Shown: in pieces, positions 42,761-53,712 of the stretch
How positions within the stretch are numbered: position 1 is the first letter of the stretch
Layout of the letters: each line of letters begins with the position of its first letter
DNA from: Siphlonurus alternatus
Lineage: Eukaryota; Arthropoda; Insecta; Ephemeroptera; Siphlonuridae
Assembly: GCA_949825025.1 (NCBI GenBank)
Contig: OX463781.1
Coordinates: 37,164,366-37,228,365, forward strand
DNA: 64,000 nt
Direction of reading: 5' to 3'
Translations under genes and position numbers: made by a program
The notes under the pieces: generated by a model
What the model saw: only the letters and a program-made list of their open reading frames with translations
Database searches by the model: none
Told to the model about the DNA's origin: nothing

Positions 42761-42862
42761 GCATGTAGTTCAAGGCTGCCTTGCATTCTAAAGGGAAAAC
42801 CTCAGCTTGTGAGTGCTGTGGAGCAGACCGCTCTGTGTGGAGCAACAAGAGAAGAAATACAG
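42761..42862 (+). CDS. candidate internal coding exon, phase 0/0, unidentified
   Basis: 102 nt (34 codons) lie between TTGTTAG (acceptor, 42760) and a consensus donor ACAG|GTAAAT at 42863, with no stop. The in-phase peptide contains LKGKPQLVSAVEQTALCG and ends TREEIQ. The frame closes (TAG) exactly at the acceptor and the segment is GC-richer than both flanks. The acceptor has a poor polypyrimidine tract, and one other frame is also open across the segment (FKAALHSKGKTSACECC), so the reading frame is not certain. Family not recognised. A first-exon interpretation (transcription start within the block) is also possible. Confidence 0.33.
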
Positions 42863-44590
42863 GTAAATTAATTTTAAAATTCCCGCTAGAAGTGCCTTCA
42901 TGTTAATGTCTGAATTTTGAAATTTGCAAACAAGTAGATGTACTCGAATCTTATTTTAAACTTGTATGCAATATTTTGACATTTAAATATGAAGGACACT
43001 TCCGGTTACTTCTGGCAGAGGATTTTCAAATTAATTTTATTGAATTATTTGCACACTAAACGAGAGAATAATGCGCTATAGTCAACTGTAATAGTGACTG
43101 TAATGTCTTTTGCAAGTCATGCTAAATTTAAATAAACAGCACATTTTTTTTACCGTATTTTATGTGGTGGAAATAAGCAAACATACATTAAATTTGTTTA
43201 ACACCATTATTATTATTAAATTACTAAGTATGAAGTAATATTTGTATATACTTTATATTTATGGTATATATGATTATATAGTAAAAACAAACACATTATA
43301 TATTGTACTGAAATCAACAAATCATGCTATTTTTTTAAATTATATATATATTTATTTACGTTATTTAAACAAATTATCCTGTTTTTATCATAATGCTTCC
43401 TTAGAAGTGTGAAATAAAAGTAAATAGGCGAGCGATATTTTAAAATTTGTATATTATGAAAAATGTATAGTATAATTTAACCATAGCCCTATGGTGGAGA
43501 GGGCTATGATTTAACATAAAACACATAAATTTATCTTTTGGAGTAATGTTTAGTTCAGGAATTTACAAAATTCCAAAACTTTCAAAGTGCACAAAAAGTT
43601 TTCGACCTACTTTATTTTAATTTCTGGTCCAAGGTCCAAGTTGGTTAGTAGTAATCTGATTAAATGTTTATTAAATTAATCATGGTATCGTATGCACCAT
43701 TGGCTCAACAAGGTATTAAAAATTATTTCTGAATATAATGTGTTAAACAATGTTAATCAGAAACAACAGTGCAGCATTACTACATAATTTGAAAATAAAA
43801 ATGTAAAAAAAAACACATTTTAATTATGGGTTTAACTAAGTTATACACTCGTTTAAACCCATAATTAAGTTTGTCTTGTACAATAAAAAACGTTCGAATA
43901 AATAAAATAAAATTTATGAAGTTAAATGTAATAATTCTTAATTTGTATTTGAAAAGTAAAATCATTTGTGGAGAGGATCAAGCATCATAATTTAATGTAT
44001 TTTTATTTTTTTTATTGATTTATTTTATAGTTAAAGTCTTCGATAATAGATCATGTAAGTGAATGTGGACAATAATTTTGCCATGCAGCATTTTATTACT
44101 TAATTTTCACACCGTATTGTCTCAAAACTCAAAAGCATATTTCTACTTAGAAATTTTATCAAAAATAATTGTTTACAGATTTCACTGCAAATGTGTTTAT
44201 TTGTTCAAGTTTTTTGTTATTAATTGTAAAAATTACAATTATTAACTTCATATAATAAAGTCCACATAGGCGTACAGAAGTACTAAGGATTTCGACCACA
44301 GCCAATGCAAACACCAGAGGAAACCATGAAAACGTATCCTAAATTTGGATAAAAACATATATACTTTATAAATGAGTAAAAAAGCAAGCAAGATGACATT
44401 GCCTCTGGGAGGAAACTCCTAATTATGTAAACAAATAAACAAATGACATTACTTAAATAAAATGGCCAACTAACCAAGTATCAATCAATATGCTTGACTA
44501 ATATGATGTAAATTAATAATCTTTTGTCATCCCAAATGTTATGAAATAGTGAATTTTGCTACGCAAAAAATTGATGTGATAAGAATCTAT
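42863..44590. other. long AT-rich stretch
   Basis: Small hairpins at 43482-43512 (ACCATAGCCC/GGGCTATG) and 43820-43866 (TAATTATGGGTTTA/TAAACCCATAATTA). No gene seen. Confidence 0.5.
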
Positions 44591-44883
44591 GAGTGCGTTT
44601 GAATTCACGGGCCAGCCCGGGCTGGCCTGGGCTGAAGCGTTTTTTGTCGTCAAGCGGGGCCAGCCCGGCGGCCATTTTTCCTCCTCTCAAGACGTCACTT
44701 CCTGGCTAGCCCAGGCTGACGCGGGCGGACTCTACAGTGCGCCTGAGACCTAGCGGACAGACTGGGAACTAATTATGACGACATTATGACGTTTCATACC
44801 AGGCGACCAAGGTCACCGCCATTTTACCCAGCCCGCACCCAGCCCGGGCCAGCCCGGGCTGGCCCGTGAATTCAAACGCACTC
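44591..44883. mobile_element. GC-rich MITE with 36-bp perfect terminal inverted repeats
   Basis: Left end GAGTGCGTTTGAATTCACGG, continuing through GCCAGCCCGGGCTGGC, is matched exactly in reverse complement at the right end (44848-44883). The 293-bp body is GC-rich with repeated CCAGCCCGGG words. No target duplication longer than two bases is clear. Single copy in the window, and the perfect ends suggest recent insertion. Confidence 0.88.
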
Positions 44884-44934
44884 AATAATTACGTTGTTTG
44901 TGAAGAGTTGAATTTGTGCGCTAAAATTTAAAAT

Positions 44935-45030
44935 CCCGGCACGAAGACGCGCTACCTGATCGCGGCTGTGATCTGCCTCTTGCCGGTGACACGAAAGCTC
45001 GCGTGAAATATTTATCTCACTCTTGGTATT
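44935..45030. other. GC-rich patch open on both strands
   Basis: Next to the preceding MITE. On minus a frame of about 60 codons reads ISRELSCHRQEADHSRDQ and continues into the patch border; on plus a shorter one reads DRGCDLPLAGDTKARV. Neither starts with ATG and neither is recognised. It could be a decayed exon or a flanking piece of a larger GC-rich element. Confidence 0.25.
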
Positions 45031-45288
45031 CTTGAAACGAATTTCTATGCAAATTTATAACATTAATATAACATCAAAATGATCTCAGCGTATATTTTTT
45101 ACAAGACAAAATTTATTTAAGCTAATATTTTTTAAACTTGTAAGCTTTGAAAGTATTGATTTTTTTTTTTTTACTACAGAGTTTAGTAAATTCAATTATT
45201 TTAAATAATTATATAAAACTCAGTGTTTATGGTAAGAGGGAAAATATAATTTGAAATGAAAAACATCCCAAAAATATATTTTAGCTAT

Positions 45289-45469
45289 ATAATTATATAA
45301 TATAATATAATATAATATAATATAATATAATATAATATAATATAATATAATATAATATAATATAATATAATATAATATAATATAATATAATATAATATAA
45401 TATAATATAATATAATATAATATAATATAATATAATATAATATAATATAATATAATATAATATAATATA
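45289..45469. repeat. (TATAA)n microsatellite
   Basis: About 35 pentanucleotide units. The period is not a multiple of three, yet all frames lack stops on minus, giving a spurious YYIIL repeat. Confidence 0.98.
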
Positions 45470-45585
45470 TACTATTTTTAGAGGTTAAAAATATCAAAGA
45501 ACAATTCTTATATTTTAACCGTAATTGACGAAAAACACAAATAATTTTTATCTTAATTCATTTCCCGTATCTTACCTGTCTCTTT

Positions 45586-46277
45586 ATGGAATTTCTGGGA
45601 AATATGAGGAGAGATAGAGACAAGCTTCTTATAAGAAAGGTTATGACACTCTAAAGCGAGTCTTCCTTGTTATTCAATTATCTAACTAAAACCTTTATGT
45701 GGAGTTTGAAGTTGAATTGAAACGTCGCTACCTTATTCCTCTTAAACACCATTTGAAATTTGTATTAAAAGTAAATTATAATGGAGTATTGACCTAAATT
45801 TTTTTTATTGTAGAAATGGATAGAGGGTGCAAAGTTATGCTACCCCGTTTTTTTTCAGATTTTTTACGGACCTGGAAGTATTTTTAAAAAATTATTGAAT
45901 GTCTTTTATATGACGTCACGCGGCGGCAAGTCCTATCCTTTTCATAAGAAGAGGTGCCTCGTGACGTTACAAAAATTACTTTTAATAATTTTTTAAAAAT
46001 ACTTCCAGGTCCATAAAAAATCTGAAAAATAATCAGGGTAATATAACTTTGCACTCTTTATTCATTTATGCAATAAAAAAAAAATTGAGGTCGATATTCC
46101 ATTATAATACTTTTAATACAAATTACAAATAGCGTTTACGAGGAATAAGCTAGCGACGTTTCAATTCAACGTCAAACTCCACATCAAGGTTACGATAATT
46201 GAATAACAAGGAAAAGTCGCTTGAGTGTCATAACCTTTCTTCTCTCTATCTCTCCTTATATTTCCCAGAACTTCCAT
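45586..46277. mobile_element. palindrome with a second palindrome at its centre
   Basis: Outer arms 45586-45777 and 46106-46277 pair: AATTTCTGGGAAATATGAGG, GAAAGGTTATGACACTC, CTTGTTATTCAATTATC, GTTGAATTGAAACGTCGCTA, AATTTGTATTAAAAGTA. Exactly at their meeting point lies a full family C MITE (45778-46105). Either the MITE inserted at the exact centre of symmetry or both layers move as one unit. Confidence 0.85.
45778..46105. mobile_element. foldback MITE, family C, copy 3
   Basis: Ends ATAATGGAGTATTGACCTA and GAGGTCGATATTCCATTAT. Inner ATTGTAGAAATGGATAGAGG and GTGCAAAGTTATGCTACCCC. Centre TGACGTCACGCGGCGGCAAG, CCTATCCTTTTCATAAGAAG. Confidence 0.88.
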
Positions 46278-47153
46278 CTTCAATTGCCTCCCCACCTCAC
46301 TCCCACAATCATCAAGCTACTTCCTGATACTCCTTTTGTATACTCCAAGCTAGTTCAATAAATTTATGATTACCACCGGAAGTGTGAGGTTTCTGGAATC
46401 GATATATAGTTCAGTTTTGATCCTGAAATTTTTCAAAAAGATTTATTTTAGATATTACAATCTATCTTCAAAGTCCTAGTAGAGTTTTCACGTTCATATT
46501 TCAGACCAAAATCATTCCACTTTCGGTGATAATCTTCAATCTGTTGAACTATACATTATATACAAATTTCTTTCTTGCCTTGGCGGGTACGTAAACACGT
46601 TAGGGTTTAAAATTATTAAAAATTATCGCCAAAGATTGTTTAAGTTGAAAAACTTACTTTACAATATAATTACATAAAATACAAAGTCACACTTTCAAAG
46701 TCGACACCTGAATAATCACCTATAAAAAACATTATTTCACCTTGTGGCCTCGCTGGCCGAAGATCGGTGGAAATTTTCTTATAGAAAATCCTTACCTGGC
46801 TATGACATGAATAATTACATTAATTACATAACTTAACTTTGTATACACTATACCTGATAAAATAAATAAACACTATTTAAAAAAATTTTTCTAGCTGGCT
46901 GTATGGGAGTTTCCTAAAGCCAATATACAACTTAAATGTATTATATCACCTCATACTCATTGTAATAGTGCCTCTAATCATGAAAGTCGGTTTTAATAAA
47001 ACCTCATGGTTTAACTTTGACAATTAATTTTCAAATGCCTGCATAAGACGTCCGTTTTTTTTTTTAAAATTATTGTTTTAATATTTTTAAAATTAAGTAT
47101 GTCTAAGCAAGTAAGTAACAGATGCCTCCGTTATATCTGTTTCTTGTTGCTGT
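46278..47153. other. AT-rich stretch
   Basis: ACCACCGGAAGTGTGAGG (46373-46390) contains an ETS-type site; nothing else recognised. Confidence 0.45.
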
Positions 47154-47363
47154 GATGCTAGTTTGCTGCAGCTAATGATGGAAAGAGGAGCTTACCATGT
47201 TACCCCGCCTCCCTCCTTCGCAGCTGCGATTGATGAGCAGACTCCAATCTGCCTTGCAACTTGGCACGGCGGGCGTGCGATTGAGACGTTGGAGGAAGAT
47301 GAGAGAGACGATGAAGAAGAGAAGCCTCTGCCACTGATTACGTGTGCTAACAATGATAAATAG
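47154..47363 (+). other. GC-rich patch, weak candidate exon
   Basis: Preceded by TTGTTGCTGTGATGCTAG and TTTGCTGCAG (possible acceptor), the plus frame is open to TAG at 47361-47363. It includes PPPSFAAAIDEQTPICLATW and an acidic EEDERDDEEE stretch. The minus strand is also open (69 codons, 47172-47381). Composition contrasts with the AT-rich flanks. No family recognised and strand undecided. Confidence 0.22.
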
Positions 47364-49204
47364 CCTTGCAAGCTTCGCCACTATATCAGCATATAGTATA
47401 TAGAGAGACCATCACAGTTCAGACTAAATAATGAGAGGGGAATTTTTGTTTCTCTTGTTTGTTTTTTTTAAATAAAAATATACCATCAAATTAAATTAAT
47501 AAAATAAATAATCTAAAATAATTTACTTTTATATTTTTTAAATTATACACATAGAAAACATATTGTTGAAAATTATTTCCAATTCAATTGCATGGGCAAG
47601 ATACGTTGAAAGGCTTTATATGTATATTTAATTAGAAGACGAGGCAGTTGTGCACCATCATTTAGATTTATTTGCATGAATGGATTCTAAATTTATTAAT
47701 TGGAAAATATATTCTAATCTCTCCATGTGCATCTATAATTTTCCATCCATATGCACATGTCGGTGTTTGATCAAATTATCTTGTCATTACCCAATCAATC
47801 AGACTACATAATGTACTTAGTTTCACCCTTGCTGTGAATGTATACTCAGCATGCATGCTGTTTTATAATATAATATGTATAGCACACGTAATAAAAAAAT
47901 ATAAAAAAGTACAAAATAACTTCATATTCCATTTTTTATACTTTAATTATAATAGCATGTCTATAACACTTCATCAGTTTATAACAGCGGGAAACTGAAA
48001 AACGAATTAAGATATTATTGATTAACAATTAATTTAAATACTAAATCATCATAATATACTGTACAACTGTTCAAAAACTTAATAATTACTATAAATTTTG
48101 TTGCAATAAAATATGAAAAATAATGTTTAATTTTAAATCCAACTGGACGATTTATTATAATTCTATGTTTGAAATTATATGCAGCATTTTTGTCATTTTA
48201 AATTAAGTAAGCACTTAAGCTTTCGTGATTTCTTTTTTAACTATATTTTTAATCTCTTTTTGATTAATTATGAGAGAGGTACTTAAAATAATCCCCTAGA
48301 AAATAAACGTGTATATACCAAATTATTAACAATCTTGTTAAAAAATTTTCTATAATAATCAAATTTTAATGTTGAAATATAACGTTCTCAAAATTTTCAA
48401 TTACATTTTACTCTTTTTAACTGTTCATTAAAAAGGTGAGGAGTGTTAACTTTACGGGGGTCAATTTTAATAAGATATTGATTATGTAAAAAAATATTCT
48501 CACTTATTTTATCCACTTTGTTTGAAAAGTAGCTTTGATTAATATTTTTATAATTATTTTACTAAAAACAAAATCTCCACTTTTTTTTTTTTTGTTTTAG
48601 CTTTAAAACTTCCAAACATGACCTCTTCCTTTCATTTGTTATTACTAGACTTAAAATCATTTTAAAAGATTACATTTTTTTATTTATAAAGTCATTAGTT
48701 CCATATTTTTAAATATTTTATTATGACAGTGAAACTTTCATGGCGTATCAGAGTAAAACAAAAGAGTACGTCATGCTCGTAATTATCATTCTACAGTGCT
48801 ATGGTTCGTTAGTTGACAATGACATGCCCCTTGGATCATGCATGGCGTGTAATATATACTACACCACAGTATTTGTTAATATTAAAATTATGGGTTGAAA
48901 AAGTCACTCTTACCATTTATATGACAAAACAAACAATAACATCGTACTATATATATCAAGAAATAATTATCATTAAATTATAATAATTCAGTATATAACT
49001 GTATTGTAGTAAAGCTGTCTTGTTTTAATATATCGGTACAAAATAGAAAATTATAATTACATTTTCTGTTATATCGAGATGCAGTACTTGTAAATGTATC
49101 ATAATAGTTAAACATACCTTTATAACAATCACTGCAGTTGACAGGCTAAAGGACATTTAATTATTATATACCAGTAATGTTGTTACATGGTATTCAATTA
49201 TTTT
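47364..49204. other. long AT-rich stretch
   Basis: No gene, RNA or bounded element seen. Confidence 0.5.
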
Positions 49205-50180
49205 ATTTAAATATACTAGCTGCACAAGTAGGGCTGTAAATTTTAACCGGTTGATTAACCGTCCGGTTAAAACCCCACGGTTAATCGTTTTCATAAAGCA
49301 CTGTTACTCGAGGTTACGGTTAATTTAACCATTTAACCGAACTTTCGATTAAAATTGAAAATTAACCGATAGTCAATTTTAACCGTTTCTAGCTGTGTCA
49401 TAATTTTAAGCACTTTAAACCACGGATAATTCTTTTTATTAATTTTTAAAATTGCAAAAAAATTAATTGACAAGTGAACAATGAGTAAATTTTCACAGTT
49501 AGGTTAAAATATAATTGCACTGATTACTAATAAAGCATGTACAATTTGTTTTTAATAAGTTAATTCAGTCTGCAAAAAATAATTCATAATAACTATTTCG
49601 GCATGAATATATTTTTCTTTTTTATACTTTTTAAAATAATTAATAGTCATTAGGTGAACATTTTTGCATACGGTATCAGCTGATTAAATTGTTAGAAATT
49701 AACTTTTAAAAACTCTTTTATATCTTTATTTTCTTTTTTATTCTTATATTGAACCTTGAAGGAAAAAGAATATTCTATATTCAGTTATGTATGCAATAAA
49801 GTAATGGTATTTGTATTAAATCTATCTTAATTTAACGTGATAATTGCCAAAAAATAACCGATGGCGCAGACATAATCGTTTCGGTTAATTTAACCGATCA
49901 AATAAATTCAAATAATTAATCGATCGAATAAAATTAACCGATAACGTTTAGACGTTTTTTTTAATCGATCAAACATTTTCAGAATTCTGGGCGGTTTTTG
50001 ATCGAACTTCGGTTTGATTAAAAACCGGTTAAAAGTTGACGGTCACCGGTTAAACATTTTTCTCGGTTATTTACAGCCCTATGCACAAGTATAACATGAA
50101 TTACGTCATTTATACATAATATTAATACAAACACTGGAATACATCATATTCATATACAATAACAAACAATAACAGTGCTC
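49205..50180 (-). mobile_element. LINE 3' end interrupted by a hAT-like element
   Basis: Outside the hAT insertion, CTAGCTGCACAAG (to 49228) joins TATAACATGAATTACGTCAT (from 50090) to restore a sequence like the LINE 3' UTR GGCTGTACAGGTACAACATG, GATTAAGTCATTCC at 30978-31015. The coding part is not readable. Confidence 0.55.
49229..50081. mobile_element. complete non-autonomous hAT-like element, 853 bp
   Basis: TGCACAAG (49221-49228 and 50082-50089) is a perfect 8-bp target duplication. The ends TAGGGCTGTAAATTTT and AATAACCGAG.. / TTATTTACAGCCCTA are terminal inverted repeats of the hAT form. Subterminal regions repeat AACCGGTT, TTAACCG and CGGTTAA words in both orientations, as hAT transposase binding sites often do. 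The interior is AT-rich and has no transposase frame. Confidence 0.92.
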
Positions 50181-51018
50181 AATATAACCTACATACTTCA
50201 TTATTAATTTTATGCATGATAACACTGCGTCTTGAATTTTATATACAGTATAGTAATTGTATTAGCCAAAAATTAAGGTAATTATCTTGTTATAACCTTG
50301 GTGGATCTGTAAAATTAAATAAAAAAAGTTTTACGTAATATATATTATCAGAATTAAAAGTAAAAAAATTGGCAGTTTTTTTTTTCTTTTTAACGATTCT
50401 TATTTTACAATTCCACACATTTGTTTATACTTTGCTTGCACATAATGCAATGATTTATGGCTATTTAATATCAAACCTATAAAACGCACTGACATTAAAG
50501 TTTTATGAAAGGGTTTCATTATTATTAATGCAAACAGAAAAAATAAACTTTTAGCTTTTAAGTAATTATAAGTTAATCCTAAAAATATCAAGAGACTATT
50601 TAAACTTTGTAACAAACTTTTGAATGAGTTTTATAATATCATAATGAACTTGTTAAAGAAGTAAAATTATTATTTACTGCGTAAATTCTGTTCAATAATT
50701 TTAAAAGAAGACTAGTTCTTAAAGACAAAATTATTATTTAAATATGACTAATTATTTATTATTTTTTTTTAAATAAAACTATTTTTTAAAATAGCTGCCG
50801 CCTTGTATTATGGTTTCTTGCATAGCGTCCTTTAATTTTTAGTACAGGTAGTACAGGTCGCTTTGTTTCTTGCCTCCCCTGAGTACTAGACAACATACGT
50901 TTATTCTAAACGGCCAGTATTGTTATTGAACACGTTTGTTATTATATATATAGTTAGTCACACTGCACGTTATGTTTAGTTAGGTTTTCTTTTGATTTCG
51001 TTTTTTTTTTTTTTTCAG
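50181..51018. other. AT-rich stretch
   Basis: 50800-50940 is more complex (CAGGTAGTACAGGTCGCTTT) but not identified. It ends in a strong T-rich tract leading to the acceptor at 51018. Confidence 0.4.
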
Positions 51019-51060
51019 ATTTGCAACTCATTGGTATGGATGCCAACATATACATTAAAG
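51019..51060 (+). CDS. candidate exon interrupted by a MITE
   Basis: A near-ideal 3' splice site (16 T then CAG at 51016-51018) precedes 42 nt reading LQLIGMDANIYIK in the frame that starts after two bases. The 3' end coincides with the insertion point of the TTAA MITE (51059-51406): the MITE terminus AGGTATAT supplies a good 5' splice site (AAAG|GTATAT). Before insertion the sequence would have continued from TTAA directly into AAGGAACAAAACCTG. It may be a small real exon, a former exon broken by the MITE, or chance. Family unknown. Confidence 0.27.
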
Positions 51061-51410
51061 GTATATGGGCCTCAAATTACAAATTAGACAGTCACCAAGA
51101 AGTGTTACTCGATTTTATAATCAACATGCGCATTATTTTTATCCACGCGTGGTGCGACCGTGTGAAGTTGCGGTGCAAAGTAAGAAATTTGGTCCTTGGT
51201 CCTTGCCTACGTTACAAAGTCCTTGCCTACGTCACAACTCAATGCTAATCGAAGCTGGCTGTGAGTTGTGACGTCAGCAAGGACTTTCTTTACAGCGCAA
51301 CTTCGCAAGGTTGCACCGCGCGCGGATAAAAATAATGCGAATGTTGATTATATAATCTAACAACACTTGGTGACTGTCTAATTTGTAATTTGAGGCCTGT
51401 ATACCTTTAA
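51055..51410. mobile_element. TTAA-target MITE, second family
   Basis: TTAA (51055-51058 and 51407-51410) flanks 348 bp (51059-51406). The ends AGGTATATGGGCCTCAAATT and AATTTGAGGCCTGTATACCT pair; the arms continue with AATTAGACAGTCACCAAG and GATTATATAATC and extend about 130 bp. The GC-rich centre repeats CCTTGCCTACG and contains TGTGACGTCAGCAAGG. Short frames (68-75 codons) arise from the arms and are not genes. Confidence 0.88.
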
Positions 51411-51948
51411 AAGGAACAAAACCTGTATGATTTTTTTCATTGTAAATTTTGTTCATTTTCTTATCCCTCTATATAATCACTATTAAAAACGTGCTGAAAA
51501 AGCAGTGACGTCATACTCATGTAACTAACGCTTTTCCTTATAATATTTGCATGCTAATTAAACGTTAATATTTGCATTCAATGAATATGACGTTAATAAC
51601 AGTTGTTTGCATCAAAATTTTTATGTTCAAGAAAAATAATTAAGAAAAAAAAATCATAGTATATACTCGAGGTATATAGATGCAAGTATGCAATAAAATA
51701 ATTATGCATGTTAATTTTACTGTCACTTGGGGTATTTTTGTACTGTTGAATATGTGGTAATTTAAAACATGATAACATCAAAAATAACTTAGAACTTATG
51801 GATATATAGAACAGTCTTGGATAAATTAAATTTGTGGTAAATTTAATATATAGCATATATAGGCGATACTAGCTACGCCAATCACTGTTCTACAATTGAA
51901 GATGAACACTTGCAATTATTATATTTTTGCTGCGCGTACTGATTCAAA
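51411..51948. other. AT-rich spacer
   Basis: TGACGTCA at 51506 lies in unannotated sequence. Nothing else recognised. Confidence 0.4.
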
Positions 51949-52197
51949 TATAGGTCAATTTCTTTATCCTTTAAATGATATTTCAATTGATATTTTATAC
52001 AACTATAATTAATTATTTCCTTTATAACTGATAAAAAGGTTAATAAATTTAATTAAATAGCACATTCTATAAAATATAGTTCAATTTCTTTGTCCTTTAA
52101 ATGATATTTCAATTGATATTTTATGCAACTATAATTAACTTCCTTTATAACTGATAAAAAGGTTAGTAAATTTAATTAAATTGAACATTCTATAAAA
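51949..52197. repeat. 126-bp tandem duplication
   Basis: TATAGGTCAATTTCTTTATC begins at 51949 and, with one change, at 52075. The two AT-rich units differ at few positions, including a 5-bp deletion in the second. Confidence 0.95.
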
Positions 52198-52353
52198 TAA
52201 AACAATATTATTACTTTTTTTATAAAAGACTATCGATCGATATGGAGTTGTAATTAAAGTTTTAATTAATAATTACAGTACTGTATAAGCTCATATGTTT
52301 TGTTGCAAAAAGTACAATGGTAGTAAGATTAATTACATTAAAGTTACATAGAC

Positions 52354-52560
52354 GTGTTACAGCTTGCTGGCGGTGAGACTTTCCTCGAATTAACGTTGGG
52401 ACTTGGCTCGGTCCATTGGCGAGCCGGAATGAGTTCTGCAGTCATTGTTGTAAATCTGCAGCCAACCGAGTTCCATCCAGCTGCAACAAGAAAAGCAGCC
52501 AATTATATACGTAATACCGCTGCACGTTCTTGCTCTTTCATCACACGTATATCAAGGACA
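52354..52560. other. GC-rich patch with coding-like frames on both strands
   Basis: Plus: after GTGTTACAG the frame is open for about 70 codons (GGETFLELTLGLGSVHW, NLQPTEFHPAATRKAANYI) before running into the TA repeat. Minus: a strong acceptor (GGCTGCTTTTCTTGTTGCAG) precedes short open frames such as WMELGWLQIYNNDC. Both readings look protein-like, so strand cannot be chosen. No family recognised. Confidence 0.28.
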
Positions 52561-52577
52561 TTTTATACTTCTGTAGT

Positions 52578-52578
52578 A

Positions 52579-52653
<75 letters not shown>
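52578..52653. repeat. (TA)n microsatellite
   Basis: About 37 TA units. Confidence 0.98.
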
Positions 52654-52658
<5 letters not shown>

Positions 52659-53475
52659 TATAAGTACAATACAAACACTACAATATTATTGTATTTCATG
52701 TATCATTAAATATTATATTTAATTTATATCATGAGTATTACAAAATACTCCTTCTACCATTTATATGAATTAAGGTTTGTCGTAGCCTTGTTTATTAAAA
52801 AAATGAAGACGAAGGGTTGTTTTTTTTTATAATGTTTGAAATGTTAATGAAATGATTTTTTGGAGTTATTTAGAAAAAAATATTATAAATATATGTAATA
52901 TTACATAAATATCATACTCTCATAAAAAATTGAAGATTTTTTTTTTTAATATTTGAATTTTAATGCTGCCTAATATAATGTTATTAATTCAATTAATTGT
53001 AATATTTAATTCTATAACCAATATTGTATCAGAGCTGAAATTCTGAGAAGTGAACCATTCCTCTTCCAACATTAGCTACAGGTTAAGTTACTAACTTGGA
53101 ACTTTACATTTAAAGTTCAGTGGTTTCCAAGTTCGTCCCAGTAGAGAAGGACACCTCGGGACACTACGAACTTTACCTCTGGTTGTGAACATTGTTACGC
53201 AGTCTATAATGTGAGGTCATGGTGAACTGAAACTTTTTTTTAGATGGCTAGACTTTATAATGTTTTTCTTACCTCTCTCAAAATCTGCAACTCTTTTTCC
53301 TTGGAACTGTTCCAGCAAATGCGGTGGCCATGGTTTTAGTTCGTGCTATCTTCTAAAACAGTCCCCAAGTGTATAATATTATGCTGTGGATGATTCTGGT
53401 GTCAGAGAGTAATTATTTAAGTTGGAGGATGCAACTTTATCTCTGCATCACTGAGGAGGAAAGTGTGGCACAGTG
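52654..53475. other. stretch without recognised gene
   Basis: A hairpin AACTTGGAA/TTCCAAGTT spans 53092-53134. 53040-53400 is less AT-biased and may be part of an older retroposon, but nothing is identified. Confidence 0.4.
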
Positions 53476-53712
53476 CGCTTGATCAGATCTCATCAGATCA
53501 CTAAAGTCAAGCAACGCCGAGCTCAGTTTGGATGGGTAACCATTTTTAACATAAATCGCGCTTCTACCAGGGGTAAATCGTTGCGTTTTTCCACTATGTG
53601 GTTTCTCTGGCTTTGAACCATTACACTTCCGATTCATTGAAAAAAGCTGTGGCGTCCATCCTGGCTGAGGTTTCCACGTTTCTCTCAGTCACAGGCAAAT
53701 GGGATGGTTCCG
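53476..53712 (+). mobile_element. 5S-rRNA-derived SINE, diverged copy
   Basis: CTTGATCAGATCTCATCAG, TCACTAAAGTCAAGCAACG and TTTGGATGGGTAACC follow the 5S 5' half. The body then reads CCAGGGGTAAATCG, TGGCTGAGGTTTCCACG, TTTCTCTCAGTCACAGGCAA. More diverged than 54490-54879 and without poly(A). Confidence 0.8.

Noticed and set aside
45285..45497. 70-codon YYIIL-repeat frame
   Set aside because: Translation of the TATAA microsatellite.
51021..51456. Pair of similar frames containing ASNYKLDSHQ on opposite strands
   Set aside because: The similarity is that of the MITE's inverted arms, not of two genes.
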